The notes: a model not told the origin generated them from the letters alone. Shown: positions 54,203 to 62,807, counted from the first letter of the stretch. The stretch is DNA of 64,000 nt from Stieleria magnilauensis (GCA_007753675.1 CP036432.1:8744233-8808232); one strand, 5' to 3'. Program-made: numbers and translations.

Positions 54203-54253
54203 ATGTCCAAGTCTAACAATCGTCGCCGCAATTCGCAAAAGTCTGCTGCTCTG
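54203..54253 (+). pseudogene. 5' end of tyrosine recombinase gene, cut by IS256
   Basis: ATG 54203 after CAAGGAAC opens 17 codons (MSKSNNRRRNSQKSAAL) that join in frame with 55628 if the IS256 copy and one target duplication are removed. The original protein would have been 330 aa. Confidence 0.9.
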
Positions 54254-55619
54254 GGCCTGTCAGGAATTTTGTGTTTGCCAGCAATAACTGTAAGCTGACC
54301 CAAACACTTTCTCCTGCAGGAGCCCCTTCCCATGGATACCAAGACGAAAGAGCAAGTCGAACAACTTGCTGCTGAATTTGCTCGCAATGCTTCGAGCATC
54401 GGTGAATTGAATGCATTGGTCAAAACAATGATGAAGTCGGGCATCGAAACGATGCTCAACTCCGAACTCGATCACCATCTCGATCAAGAACAATCCGAAC
54501 CGGCCTCCGGCAGCACGCCTTCCAAAGAAAAACGAAACAACTGTCGCAACGGACATTCTTCAAAGAAGCTCAAGGGTGACTTTGGGGAACTGGAGATCGA
54601 AACACCTCGGGATCGAGACTCGACGTTTGAGCCGAAGATCATTGAAAAGCACCGGCGTCGCATTGATGGATTCGATGACAAAATCCTGGCCCTCTACGCA
54701 AAAGGATTGACCACCCGCGACATCCAGCAGATCGTCAAAGACCTCTACGGCGTGGATGTTTCACCAACGCTGATCGCTAGCGTCACCGAGGACCTGGAAG
54801 CCGAGCTAAAGACTTGGCAGTCGAGGCGTCTCGATCCGGTGTGTCCGATCGTCTATTTCGATGGGATCGTCGTCAACGTTCGGGGTGCATCGGCCAAGGT
54901 CAGCCCCCACACGATTTACGTTGCTTTGGGAATCAATCTGGATGGTAAGAAAGAGCTCTTGGGCCTCTGGATCGCTGAAACCGAGGGGGCGAAATTCTGG
55001 TTGAACTGCTTAACCGACCTGAAAAACCGCGGACTTTCCGACATCTTCGTATGCTGTGTCGACGGCCTTGCCGGGTTCCCCGAAGCCATTCGAGCCGCCT
55101 TTCCACAAGCTCGAATTCAGCTTTGCTTGGTGCACCTGGTTCGCGCCGCCCTTCGCTACGTCTCGCATGAAGACAGCAAGGCAGTCGCAGGTGATCTAAA
55201 ATCAATCTACCGCGCATCGACAACCGAAGAGGCTGAAAGCGAACTGGAGCGGTTCTCGGAGAAATGGGACAAGAAGTATCCGACGATCTCGCGGCAGTGG
55301 CGAAATAAGTGGACGGACATCATCACACTGTTTGACTTCCCGCCCGAGATTCGTAAGGTGATCTACACGACCAACGCAATCGAGTCGGTCAACAGCACGA
55401 TTCGCAAGTTTACTAAGAACCGCAAGATCTACCCGAGCCAGGACTCAGCAACCAAGTTGATCTATATGGCGATCATGGAGGCATCCAAACGCTGGACCCG
55501 CCCGATCAAGTATTGGAAGCAAGCACTCAACCACTTTGCAATCCTCTTTGAGGACCGCCTACCGCCGAGCCACCGATACTAAACAACTGAACCGGTGACA
55601 CAAAGTTTTGGACAGGCCC
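54254..55619 (+). mobile_element. IS256-family insertion sequence, copy 2
   Basis: 1366 bp flanked by the 8-bp duplication CTGCTCTG (54246-54253 and 55620-55627). Ends are GGCCTGTCAGGAA and ...TTGGACAGGCCC. It interrupts the recombinase gene of the IS91-like element. Opposite in orientation to copy 1. Confidence 0.96.
54332..55582 (+). CDS. IS256-family transposase, copy 2
   Basis: 416 aa with the same DDE residues as copy 1 and a single visible change near the N-terminus (Thr3). The full frame and exact target duplication indicate a recent, probably active element. Confidence 0.97.
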   Translation: MDTKTKEQVEQLAAEFARNASSIGELNALVKTMMKSGIETMLNSELDHHLDQEQSEPASGSTPSKEKRNNCRNGHSSKKLKGDFGELEIETPRDRDSTFEPKIIEKHRRRIDGFDDKILALYAKGLTTRDIQQIVKDLYGVDVSPTLIASVTEDLEAELKTWQSRRLDPVCPIVYFDGIVVNVRGASAKVSPHTIYVALGINLDGKKELLGLWIAETEGAKFWLNCLTDLKNRGLSDIFVCCVDGLAGFPEAIRAAFPQARIQLCLVHLVRAALRYVSHEDSKAVAGDLKSIYRASTTEEAESELERFSEKWDKKYPTISRQWRNKWTDIITLFDFPPEIRKVIYTTNAIESVNSTIRKFTKNRKIYPSQDSATKLIYMAIMEASKRWTRPIKYWKQALNHFAILFEDRLPPSHRY

Positions 55620-56569
55620 CTGCTCTGGGGGCCTACTTTCCCGAGGATCTTCGTCAAAAACCCAGCGAAGACCTGCAACTCTCCGGGATGGCCAAGCGGA
55701 CACACGACGGATACATCCGTGCCATCCGGCAACTCTCCGATTTCGCCAAGTGCTCCCCCGACCAAGTCACTGAGAACCATGTTCGCCAATTCTTCTTGCA
55801 CCTCAAGAACGACCGAGGTTTCGCCTACGGTTCACTGCGTGTCGCCCTCTCGGGAGTGAAGTTCTTTTTTACCCGCACCTGCAAGCGAGACTGGGACATC
55901 TTTTCCATGCTCAAACTGCAAAACATCACCGCACTGCCGGAAGTCCTGACCATCAGCCAAACCCACGAGTTGATCGGTCAGGCGAACACCTTGCGGATTT
56001 ACGCGTATTTCTGGACCGCTTATTCGATGGGCTTAAGGCTGAACGAAGCGCTTCATCTGCAGACGACGGATCTGCAAAGCCAACGCGGCTTTGCCCACAT
56101 CCACCGCGGCAAAGGGGCAAAGGATCGTTACGTCCCGCTGCCAGAATCAACTCTGAAGTTGCTGCGTGCCTATTGGCTGACCCATCATCACGACACGTGG
56201 ATCTTCCCCGCCGTTTCGCCCGGGTACTGCTTCGACATCCATGGCAAGAGCAAGGCCGAGCGTCCGATGTCGGAAACCACCGTCCAAGGTGCGATGAAGC
56301 AGATCGCCAAGAAGCTCAACTTCGGCAAGAAAATCACGATCCACACGTTGCGACATTCTTACGCAACGCATCTGCTCGAAGCCGGAGTTGGGCTGAAGGT
56401 CATCCAGAAATACATGGGGCACTCCTCGCTGCAGACGACCCTCGTTTATCTACATCTGACCGAAGATGCGGAGGCCAATGCGCGGGGAGCGATCGACGGA
56501 CTGTTCGGAAAGTTGCCGGGGGACGACGATGATCCCGATGCGCTCGGCTGTCCCGCACGACTGAAGTAA
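55595..56569 (+). CDS. Tyrosine recombinase of IS91-like element, with IS256-derived N-terminus
   Basis: Open from a GTG at 55595 inside the IS256 end: the first residues MTQSFGQAPAL replace the original 17, and native sequence resumes at GAYFPEDL. The N-terminal core-binding domain (THDGYIRAIRQLSDFAK...) and the catalytic domain are complete: R in SMGLRLNEAL, K in GKGAKDRYVPL, H-R in HTLRHSYATHLLE, H in MGHSSLQTT and nucleophile Y in TLVYLHL. It lacks the IntI-specific insert before HTLRH, so it is not an integron integrase. A recombinase in this position accompanies many IS91-type transposases. Confidence 0.85.
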   Translation: MTQSFGQAPALGAYFPEDLRQKPSEDLQLSGMAKRTHDGYIRAIRQLSDFAKCSPDQVTENHVRQFFLHLKNDRGFAYGSLRVALSGVKFFFTRTCKRDWDIFSMLKLQNITALPEVLTISQTHELIGQANTLRIYAYFWTAYSMGLRLNEALHLQTTDLQSQRGFAHIHRGKGAKDRYVPLPESTLKLLRAYWLTHHHDTWIFPAVSPGYCFDIHGKSKAERPMSETTVQGAMKQIAKKLNFGKKITIHTLRHSYATHLLEAGVGLKVIQKYMGHSSLQTTLVYLHLTEDAEANARGAIDGLFGKLPGDDDDPDALGCPARLK

Positions 56570-56584
56570 ACCGGTCGCCGAAAC

Positions 56585-57742
56585 GTGTCCACGCTGGCCG
56601 AAGCCATCGCCAAGCATGGACCGGCATACCTCGCCAAGCTTCCCGACCCGCTCCCCGAGTCACTGTATCAGGTTGCACGCGTGATCTCGTTGTTGCCGTT
56701 TTGCCGAACCGGTGCCCTTGGCGGAGTCCTGTATCGATGCGACGGCTGCGGCCAAACGCATTGGACGGGACGGAGCTGCGGAAATCGTCACTGCGCCACC
56801 TGTGGTCACGAGAAGTCGCAACGTTGGATCGAGAAGCATCAGAAGCGGTTGCTACCGGTTCATCACTTCTTCGTCACCTTCACGGTTCCCCGTGAAGTCG
56901 GCTTGGTGCTGCGCGCGAACCAACGTGAAGGCTATCGTTCGCTCTTTGATGCTTCGGCACAGAGCATTCGGGACGTCGGTGCCGCAACCAAAGCACTGAA
57001 AGGATGCAAGCTCGGTTACTTCGGCGTTCTGCACACTTGGGGGCGAGATCCGCTCGTCTATCATCCGCACATTCACTACATCATCCCCGGCGGTGGAGTG
57101 AAGGTCGATGAGGAGGGCGCGGCGATCGGCTGGCAGAGCACACCGCAAGGCTTCCTGTTTCGCCACGGCACCCTGGTTCGGGTCTACAAAGCGAAGTTGG
57201 CTGACGAGCTTCGCCGCTGTGGACTTTACGATTCGGTGCCGCGCGAAGCGTGGAAGAAGAACTTCGTGGTGGACATCGAAGCGGTCGGAAATGCGTGGGG
57301 CTCATTGCGTTACCTCGCGCCCTACATCCATCGAGTCGCGATCAGCGACAAACGGATCGTCTCGGTCACCGACAGTTCGGTCTCGTACACCGTCACGCCC
57401 ACAAAGGCCAAGCGGACGATCGAGCGGAACGTTAAAGGTGTCAAGTTCGTCGAGGGATTCGCGCAGCACATTCTCCCCAGCGGATTCCAGAAAGTGCGGC
57501 ACTATGGCTGGATGAGCAGCAATTCGGCGATCCGCCTGGATGAACTGCAACTCCTTGTGTGGATGCATCTGGGCTGGGTGTACTGGTTGGCCAGCGGGCA
57601 TGCTCCACAACCGGAACGTCTCGTCAGCGAGCCTCGCTGTGCCCACTGTGGTGGTGACCTGCGTGTGGTGACGGTCAGCTTCGACCCGATGCCACTTCCT
57701 CGTGGACCTCCACCGGCGGCGTTTCAAAGGAGAGCCAATTGA
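56585..57742 (+). CDS. IS91-family transposase (HUH, Y1)
   Basis: The 385-aa protein has an N-terminal zinc-ribbon (YRCDGCGQTHWTGRSCGNRHCATCG), HUH motif in YHPHIHYIIPGG and catalytic Tyr region YLAPYIHRVAISDKRI. A C-terminal CAHCGG motif follows. It drives rolling-circle transposition. It starts at GTG 56585, 15 bp after the recombinase stop, in the same operon. Confidence 0.94.
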   Translation: MSTLAEAIAKHGPAYLAKLPDPLPESLYQVARVISLLPFCRTGALGGVLYRCDGCGQTHWTGRSCGNRHCATCGHEKSQRWIEKHQKRLLPVHHFFVTFTVPREVGLVLRANQREGYRSLFDASAQSIRDVGAATKALKGCKLGYFGVLHTWGRDPLVYHPHIHYIIPGGGVKVDEEGAAIGWQSTPQGFLFRHGTLVRVYKAKLADELRRCGLYDSVPREAWKKNFVVDIEAVGNAWGSLRYLAPYIHRVAISDKRIVSVTDSSVSYTVTPTKAKRTIERNVKGVKFVEGFAQHILPSGFQKVRHYGWMSSNSAIRLDELQLLVWMHLGWVYWLASGHAPQPERLVSEPRCAHCGGDLRVVTVSFDPMPLPRGPPPAAFQRRAN

Positions 57743-58072
57743 ACGTTCAACGGAAATCGGAGACACAAAATCAAACGTCATCGGGGAGGCGAACAGAGAC
57801 GCTCTGCGCTGATCGCGTTCAAATTCGCGCAGACGTGGTGCCGAAGCGCACCTTGGCAGGCAAAACGCACATCCGCTGCCGCCGGCTCACCGTATCGAGA
57901 CCAGCATGGCAACCGCCGAAGAGCATCGCACCTGGCAGATACGTCTTGAACGAGCCCGGGCCATCGAAGCAAAATCCAAGAGAGATTTAGGCGGCCGAGC
58001 GAGCGTTATCGGGCTTCTTGAACAGAGGACTTGAACTTCGGCTCGCAAGCTCGCGAAGTCAAATCCTTACTG
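57743..58072. other. Non-coding right end of IS91-like element
   Basis: About 330 bp with one weak 83-aa frame that I do not accept as a gene. Its right end carries a GC-rich palindrome expected for the replication origin or terminus of IS91 elements. Confidence 0.6.
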
Positions 58073-58090
58073 GTTCGCCCACTCTTCGGG

Positions 58091-58444
58091 TCAACTATTG
58101 GCACTCGGGTCCGAGTCTTCAATATACAGCAAGTTGTCGCGCGGTATGTACACTCGGCGCCCGTCTTCTCGTTGTAGGACAATCCATCGATTGTGAGTAA
58201 ACTCTTCGTACGCGGGCTGGTTGTCCTCGTCCGTCATTGGAGTAGTGAATCCAACCAGAAGGCAGCGCTCAAAAACTTGGGTTGCCGATTTGTCGTATGC
58301 GATTCGAAAATGGAAATCGTGCGGTTTCGTAAAGTCAATTTCTTGGACGTTGGCGGGCGCACGCGTACCCCCGATCTTTGGAGGACGGACCGGCTTTGGT
58401 TCTTCCGGTTTTTGCCACGGCCATCGCCATCCGGATTGCTTCAT
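58091..58444 (-). CDS. Hypothetical cassette protein
   Basis: The 117-aa soluble protein starts with a Trp/Pro/Lys-rich segment (MKQSGWRWPWQKPEEPKPVRPPKIGG) and continues with strand-forming FHFRIAYDKSATQVFERCLLVGF and RWIVLQREDGRRVYIPRDNLLYIED. No family recognised. The cassette's attC-like site (54016-54100) is now separated from it by the IS91-like element. ATG 58444 is 32 bp from the next core. Confidence 0.7.
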   Translation of the reverse strand: MKQSGWRWPWQKPEEPKPVRPPKIGGTRAPANVQEIDFTKPHDFHFRIAYDKSATQVFERCLLVGFTTPMTDEDNQPAYEEFTHNRWIVLQREDGRRVYIPRDNLLYIEDSDPSANS

Positions 58445-58475
58445 GTTGTTGGTTCTAAGAGATTACTTATTGGGC

Positions 58476-58559
58476 GAACGGCCGCCGTCACCTGGCACGA
58501 GCGGAACAACTTGAACTCAAAACAGACGAGATCGAGTGCTCAGGTGCACGGCTTTGTTC
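58476..58559 (-). repeat. attC-like site 21
   Basis: Core GAAC/GTTC; boxes GCCGT/GCCGT, CACCTG/CACCTG, CAC/CAC. Identical to site 25. Confidence 0.9.
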
Positions 58560-58983
58560 CTCGACTCTGACTGTCTTCGTCATTGCTCGGGTCCTAGCGC
58601 CAAAACGCTTCCCGGCGGTCACAGAATAGCGTGATCGATCAGTTGAGGCAACTTTTTGTGCGGCATTGAAATCATTGAATGCGGAGGCTCAATGGGCGCG
58701 GCACCGATCATTGCGATCCATCCGGCAACGAGACGTCGAAACGACCTTGCGGTGGATCACACGCCTGGTCCGTTGCGGCGGGTACCAACGTGCCAATTCA
58801 CTTTGTGGGGCGTCGCGACAGAAAGAGATCCCGGTCATCAAGCGGCATCGATCAAGCGGACGTACAAGACCGACGCTGGCAGATCAACGCTGCATGCGTC
58901 CACTGACAGAGTGAAACGCTCAAGCAATCTGGCTAGTAAATCCGTGAACACAAATCGACGACTGGGGTCTCGCTAATGACGAG
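58560..58983. repeat. Gene-less cassette, family C, copy 2 (exact duplicate of copy 4)
   Basis: With its site it is identical over 513 bp (58476-58988) to 62178-62690. Plus-strand frames of 75-106 codons are open, but the fourth family member does not keep the longest of them. Confidence 0.85.
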
Positions 58984-59068
58984 GAACGTCGGTGGTCACC
59001 GCGTCGGCGCGATGGACCGGAACTCAAATACAAACTCGACACGCCGACTGCGGTGCACCATCTGGTTC
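58984..59068 (-). repeat. attC-like site 22
   Basis: Core GAAC/GTTC; boxes GTGGT/ATGGT, CACCGC/CACCGC, TCGGCG/TCGGCG with extrahelical G. Confidence 0.9.
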
Positions 59069-59233
59069 ACGCGTCTCGGCCACGACGACAGCTTGGGCCA
59101 TCGCCGTTGATGGCCAATGTACTCGATCCGAACAACCCTAGGGAATTCGGAGTGCCTGGCTTTGATTTGTTTCCGCCGGGCAACGGCGATGAAGCCCGAA
59201 GGGCTGGCATAGTGCATGCCGGTGGCGTCAGCC

Positions 59234-60766
59234 CAATGCCACCTATTCTGGACCCTATCGGGTGGCGCGGTCCCAAAAACCCGGTTTTGGCACGATTTTT
59301 GCGCCTGGCAGGTAAGTTTACACTTACTGCCTTTCTGACTGGGAATCGCCATGGTCGACCCGACGACACTCGGTGCCGATGAAGAGTCTCGCTTTGGCAA
59401 AGCCAAAGCGTTGCTGGCTGAGCTTCTTGAATTACCCAAACTACAACGGGTCTTTGAAGATCACGATTGTGCCAACGCGCGGATGGTCTATACGCAGGCC
59501 CCGACCCTCTGGCTACTCGTTTTACAACGGCTCGAAGGAGGCATCTCACTAACCGATGCCGTCGCAGATTTGCTCAAAAATCATACGGATATTTTGCCTG
59601 ACAATCGAAGGGTTCAAGAGAATCGCCTTTCCGAAAACAATTCGGCCTACAACGCCGCCAGAAAAAGGATTCCGCTCGCTGTCGTGGAAGAGTTTTCCCA
59701 TCGAATCTGCGATCACCTTGCTTCCCGCGCTCCCAAAGCCTTTCTCGATCGACGTGTATTCATTATCGATGGGACGACGATCACGCTTCCTCCGACCGAA
59801 GCACTTCAGAAAGCGTTCCCGCCGGCGTCCAACCAACACGGAGAGACGGTTTGGCCTATTGCGAGATTGCTGGTCGCAAATGAAATGCAGACCGGGTGCG
59901 CGTTGTTGCCGCAAGTCGATCCGATGTACGGAGCGGACAACAAAAGTGAACTTGAGCAAGCCAAGCCGATTATTGAACGACTCCCGAAACGCTCGATCGT
60001 TCTGGCTGATAGCGGTTTTGGGATTTTTAATGTCGCCCACCACTGCCAATTACATCATCAAGACTTCGTGCTGCGGCTGACCAAACAGCGATTCAGGTCG
60101 TACCGCAAGTCGGCTACGTTGGTCGACCAAGGGGACGGGTACAAGACGTTTCACTTGATTTGGCGGCCGACACCGAAGGACCGCCGAACCAATCTCGATC
60201 TTAGTAAAGACACGTCTATCGAAGTCTTTCTCCACCAAATTGAACTTGAAAATGGAGACACGCTGGAGATCGTGACGAGCCTTGAGACGGACGCTCACTC
60301 GGCCGCTGCCCTGTACGTTCGTCGCTACGATGTGGAGTTCGATATCCGCGATGTCAAAGTGACGATGGACACAGAAAACATTCGCGCCAAGAGTGTCGAC
60401 ACGGTGATGAAGGAGCTAATGGGATCGATCATCGCTTATAATCTTGTCGCTCAGCTACGCAAACAAGCAGCGAAATTGATTCGAGTTGACCCTCGCGAGC
60501 TCAGCTTCACGGGAGTTTGGACGACGTTCAAGCATCATCTGCTACGTGAAAAGCTTACGACCCTGGAGGAATGGAGGCTGGCTTATCACGGCGCTTTGGT
60601 GAGCGCAGCGGGCCGCAAACTTCCCAATCGAAAATTGCCTCGCAGCTACCCACGCATAGCCCACCCGCGGCGCCAAAAGACAACGAAATTCCAGAAGTCA
60701 CTTCGAAGAAAAAAACAGCAGCCCGATGATATACCACCCGAATGACCACAAAGTAGGTGGCATTGG
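59234..60766 (+). mobile_element. IS4-family insertion sequence (second type)
   Basis: Ends are imperfect inverted repeats of about 30 bp: CCAATGCCACCTATTCTG on the left and, on the complement at the right, CCAATGCCACCTACTTTG. More palindromic material (GCCGGTGGCGTCAGCC, CCGGTGGCTGACACCACCGG) flanks both sides, so exact boundaries and any target duplication are uncertain. Confidence 0.75.
59351..60745 (+). CDS. IS4-family transposase
   Basis: The 464-aa protein has the IS4 DDE set: D in VFIIDGTTITLPP, D in SIVLADSGFGIFN and the Y-R-E-K box YVRRYDVEFDIRDVKVTM. It is unlike the Tn5-type protein at 41070. A basic C-terminal tail (PRIAHPRRQKTTKFQKSLRRKKQQ) is present. ATG 59351 is suitable. The frame is intact. 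Confidence 0.94.
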   Translation: MVDPTTLGADEESRFGKAKALLAELLELPKLQRVFEDHDCANARMVYTQAPTLWLLVLQRLEGGISLTDAVADLLKNHTDILPDNRRVQENRLSENNSAYNAARKRIPLAVVEEFSHRICDHLASRAPKAFLDRRVFIIDGTTITLPPTEALQKAFPPASNQHGETVWPIARLLVANEMQTGCALLPQVDPMYGADNKSELEQAKPIIERLPKRSIVLADSGFGIFNVAHHCQLHHQDFVLRLTKQRFRSYRKSATLVDQGDGYKTFHLIWRPTPKDRRTNLDLSKDTSIEVFLHQIELENGDTLEIVTSLETDAHSAAALYVRRYDVEFDIRDVKVTMDTENIRAKSVDTVMKELMGSIIAYNLVAQLRKQAAKLIRVDPRELSFTGVWTTFKHHLLREKLTTLEEWRLAYHGALVSAAGRKLPNRKLPRSYPRIAHPRRQKTTKFQKSLRRKKQQPDDIPPE

Positions 60767-61168
60767 GCGTCAGCCACCGGTAGCGAATGAAATGAAACAC
60801 CAAGGCCTGAAAGGCCGGCACAATCGGTCATGTGGCTACCCGGAGTTGCTAGAAGCCGGAACACTGTGTCGGCCCGCTGGGTCTGAAGAATTGCTTGGAC
60901 TGCATACCCGGTGGCTGACACCACCGGCAGACACTCTACCGGCCCTCCGGGCCTCAAACGCATTACGTATCAAACGATGACATCAAAAGCGGATCCCAGG
61001 AAACAGAGGTCTGATGAAATCCGATGGGCGCGATTGGAACGCACCAATCGCAGTCGGGATATCAGGCGTTGGAGCAGGATGGGAACTGCGGAGAAGAGAT
61101 TGGTCCACGAATCGCTTGAATGACACGAATCGATCTGCCGTAACGTGTCAGGCGTCAGATGGCAGCGT

Positions 61169-61252
61169 GAACGACACGCATCAGCGGGCCGGCGCGAGAT
61201 GCTTTGACTTCAGGACCGACCCGACCGCCGGCTCCGTTGCATGCGATGGTTA
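61169..61252 (-). repeat. attC-like site 23
   Basis: Core GAAC/GTTA; boxes CGCAT/CGCAT, CAGCGG/CAACGG, CCGGCG/CCGGCG. The right outer core AAATAAC is matched at 61667-61673, a second paired change from GAAC to TAAC. Confidence 0.9.
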
Positions 61253-61645
61253 TTTGACGTCGTCCCAGCTCGTTTCGATTTCCAAGTTCCAAGCCCGCAG
61301 AAACTCGATCAGCCCCTGAACTGCAGCCCGGCATACGACAGTATCGTCTCCACCAACAGCGAGTATACCAAGTCTGTCAATTCGGGCATCAAGTGTAATG
61401 CCTTGGGAAATACTTACGGCTAGATGGCGTTGGGTGCCATGTTCAAGTGCGACACGTTCAGTGCAGCGAATCGGCGCGCTGTCTTCTGCCATTCCAAGTC
61501 GCTTCGCGATCTCTTTCTCGCGCTCGATCCTATCTCGGTAGTAGTCGTCCGAGATCATTCGTGATTCGGGGAAGGCACAGAAAAGCTGAGCTACGAGCGA
61601 GTCAAAGTCGAGGCTGCCATCAGTTCTACCAATTACAAACGGCAT
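61250..61645 (-). CDS. Hypothetical cassette protein
   Basis: The 131-aa soluble protein contains SLVAQLFCAFPESRMISDDYYRDRIEREKEIAKRLG and LAVSISQGITLDARIDRLGILAVGG. It has no recognisable domain. Its stop TAA is formed by the GTTA of attC-like site 23. ATG 61645 is 24 bp from the next core. Confidence 0.7.
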   Translation of the reverse strand: MPFVIGRTDGSLDFDSLVAQLFCAFPESRMISDDYYRDRIEREKEIAKRLGMAEDSAPIRCTERVALEHGTQRHLAVSISQGITLDARIDRLGILAVGGDDTVVCRAAVQGLIEFLRAWNLEIETSWDDVK

Positions 61646-61668
61646 TTGTACTGCCTGCTTTGGTCAAA

Positions 61669-61752
61669 TAACGTCCGCCGTCACCTGGCACGAGCGGAAC
61701 AACTTGAACTCAAAACAGACTCGATCGAGTGCTCAGGTGCACGGCTTCGTTC
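61669..61752 (-). repeat. attC-like site 24
   Basis: Core TAAC/GTTC; boxes GCCGT/GCCGT, CACCTG/CACCTG, CAC/CAC with extrahelical G. Confidence 0.9.
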
Positions 61753-62177
61753 CTCGGATCTGACTGTCTTTGTCAATGCTCGGGCCCTCGCGCCAAAACG
61801 CTGCCCGGCGGTCACAGAATAGCGTGATCGATCAGTGGAGGCAACTTTTTGTGCGGCATTGAAATCATTGAATGCGGAGGCTCAATGGGCGCGGCACCGA
61901 TCATTGCGATGCTGCCGGCACCGAGATGTCGAAACATCCTTGCGGTAGCTCACACGTCAGGCCCGTTGCGGCGGGTACCAATGCTGCCAATTCCCATCGC
62001 GGGGCGTCGCGACAAAAAGAGATCCCGGTCATCAAGCGGCATCGATCAAGCGGACGTACAAGTCCGACGCCGGCAGATCACCGCTGCATGCGTCCACTGA
62101 AAGAGTGAAACGCTCAAACAATCTGGCCAGTAAATCCGTCAACACAAATCGATGTCGGAAGTTTCGCTACTGACGAG
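61753..62177. repeat. Gene-less cassette, family C, copy 3
   Basis: Diverged copy placed directly before copy 4, so two family-C cassettes are tandem. No gene is called. Confidence 0.75.
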
Positions 62178-62261
62178 GAACGGCCGCCGTCACCTGGCAC
62201 GAGCGGAACAACTTGAACTCAAAACAGACGAGATCGAGTGCTCAGGTGCACGGCTTTGTTC
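62178..62261 (-). repeat. attC-like site 25
   Basis: Identical to site 21, part of an exact cassette duplicate. Confidence 0.9.
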
Positions 62262-62685
62262 CTCGACTCTGACTGTCTTCGTCATTGCTCGGGTCCTAGC
62301 GCCAAAACGCTTCCCGGCGGTCACAGAATAGCGTGATCGATCAGTTGAGGCAACTTTTTGTGCGGCATTGAAATCATTGAATGCGGAGGCTCAATGGGCG
62401 CGGCACCGATCATTGCGATCCATCCGGCAACGAGACGTCGAAACGACCTTGCGGTGGATCACACGCCTGGTCCGTTGCGGCGGGTACCAACGTGCCAATT
62501 CACTTTGTGGGGCGTCGCGACAGAAAGAGATCCCGGTCATCAAGCGGCATCGATCAAGCGGACGTACAAGACCGACGCTGGCAGATCAACGCTGCATGCG
62601 TCCACTGACAGAGTGAAACGCTCAAGCAATCTGGCTAGTAAATCCGTGAACACAAATCGACGACTGGGGTCTCGCTAATGACGAG
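62262..62685. repeat. Gene-less cassette, family C, copy 4 (exact duplicate of copy 2)
   Basis: Identical to 58560-58983 up to the GAACG cores on both sides; beyond the cores the sequences differ at once. Confidence 0.87.
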
Positions 62686-62772
62686 GAACGGTAGAAATCA
62701 CGGTGGACGGGCGAAAGACTTGCAAGCAGTCCAAGAATCGCGACTCCCGGCCTGCCGTGCATTTCATGGTTC
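62686..62772 (-). repeat. attC-like site 26
   Basis: Identical to site 16, part of an exact cassette duplicate. Confidence 0.87.
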
Positions 62773-62807
62773 TGTCAGTGTTTTGCTGTTGACGTGTTCA
62801 GGACGAG

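Larger units (their letters stand above)
54101..58076 (+). mobile_element. IS91-like element with tyrosine recombinase, itself carrying an IS256 copy
   Basis: Outer limits are inferred from the attC-like site it splits: left edge after GGTTC at 54100, right edge at GTTC 58073-58076. No target duplication is expected for IS91. A strong palindrome near the right end (GACTTCGCGAGC...GAAGTT, 58035-58060) resembles the terminal hairpin of such elements, and GGTTCACGGTGAACC lies near the left end. Without the IS256 copy and its duplication it is about 2.6 kb, normal for this family. Confidence 0.85.
59069..61168. repeat. Gene-less cassette, family R2, copy f, carrying an IS4-family element
   Basis: Left landmark CCAATGTACTCGATCC (about 59113) and right landmarks ATGACATCAAAAGCGGATCCC (about 60976) and GACACGAATCGAT (about 61120) frame 1.8 kb of inserted DNA. 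Its outer cores still complement each other (GGTTCACG at 59064, CGTGAACG at 61166), so the cassette ends are intact. Confidence 0.75.

Noticed and set aside
43904..54254. Inversion of the segment between the two oppositely oriented IS256 copies
   Set aside because: Copy 2 keeps a perfect 8-bp duplication and its removal restores the recombinase frame, so its two flanks are original neighbours. A deletion next to copy 1 explains the data better.
55595..56569. Tyrosine recombinase as the integron integrase
   Set aside because: It lacks the extra IntI segment before the HTLRH box, is followed 15 bp later by an IS91-type transposase, and lies within the boundaries of that element, so it belongs to the insertion sequence.
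57739..57990. 83-codon frame after the IS91-like transposase
   Set aside because: No recognisable content; probably part of the non-coding end of the element.
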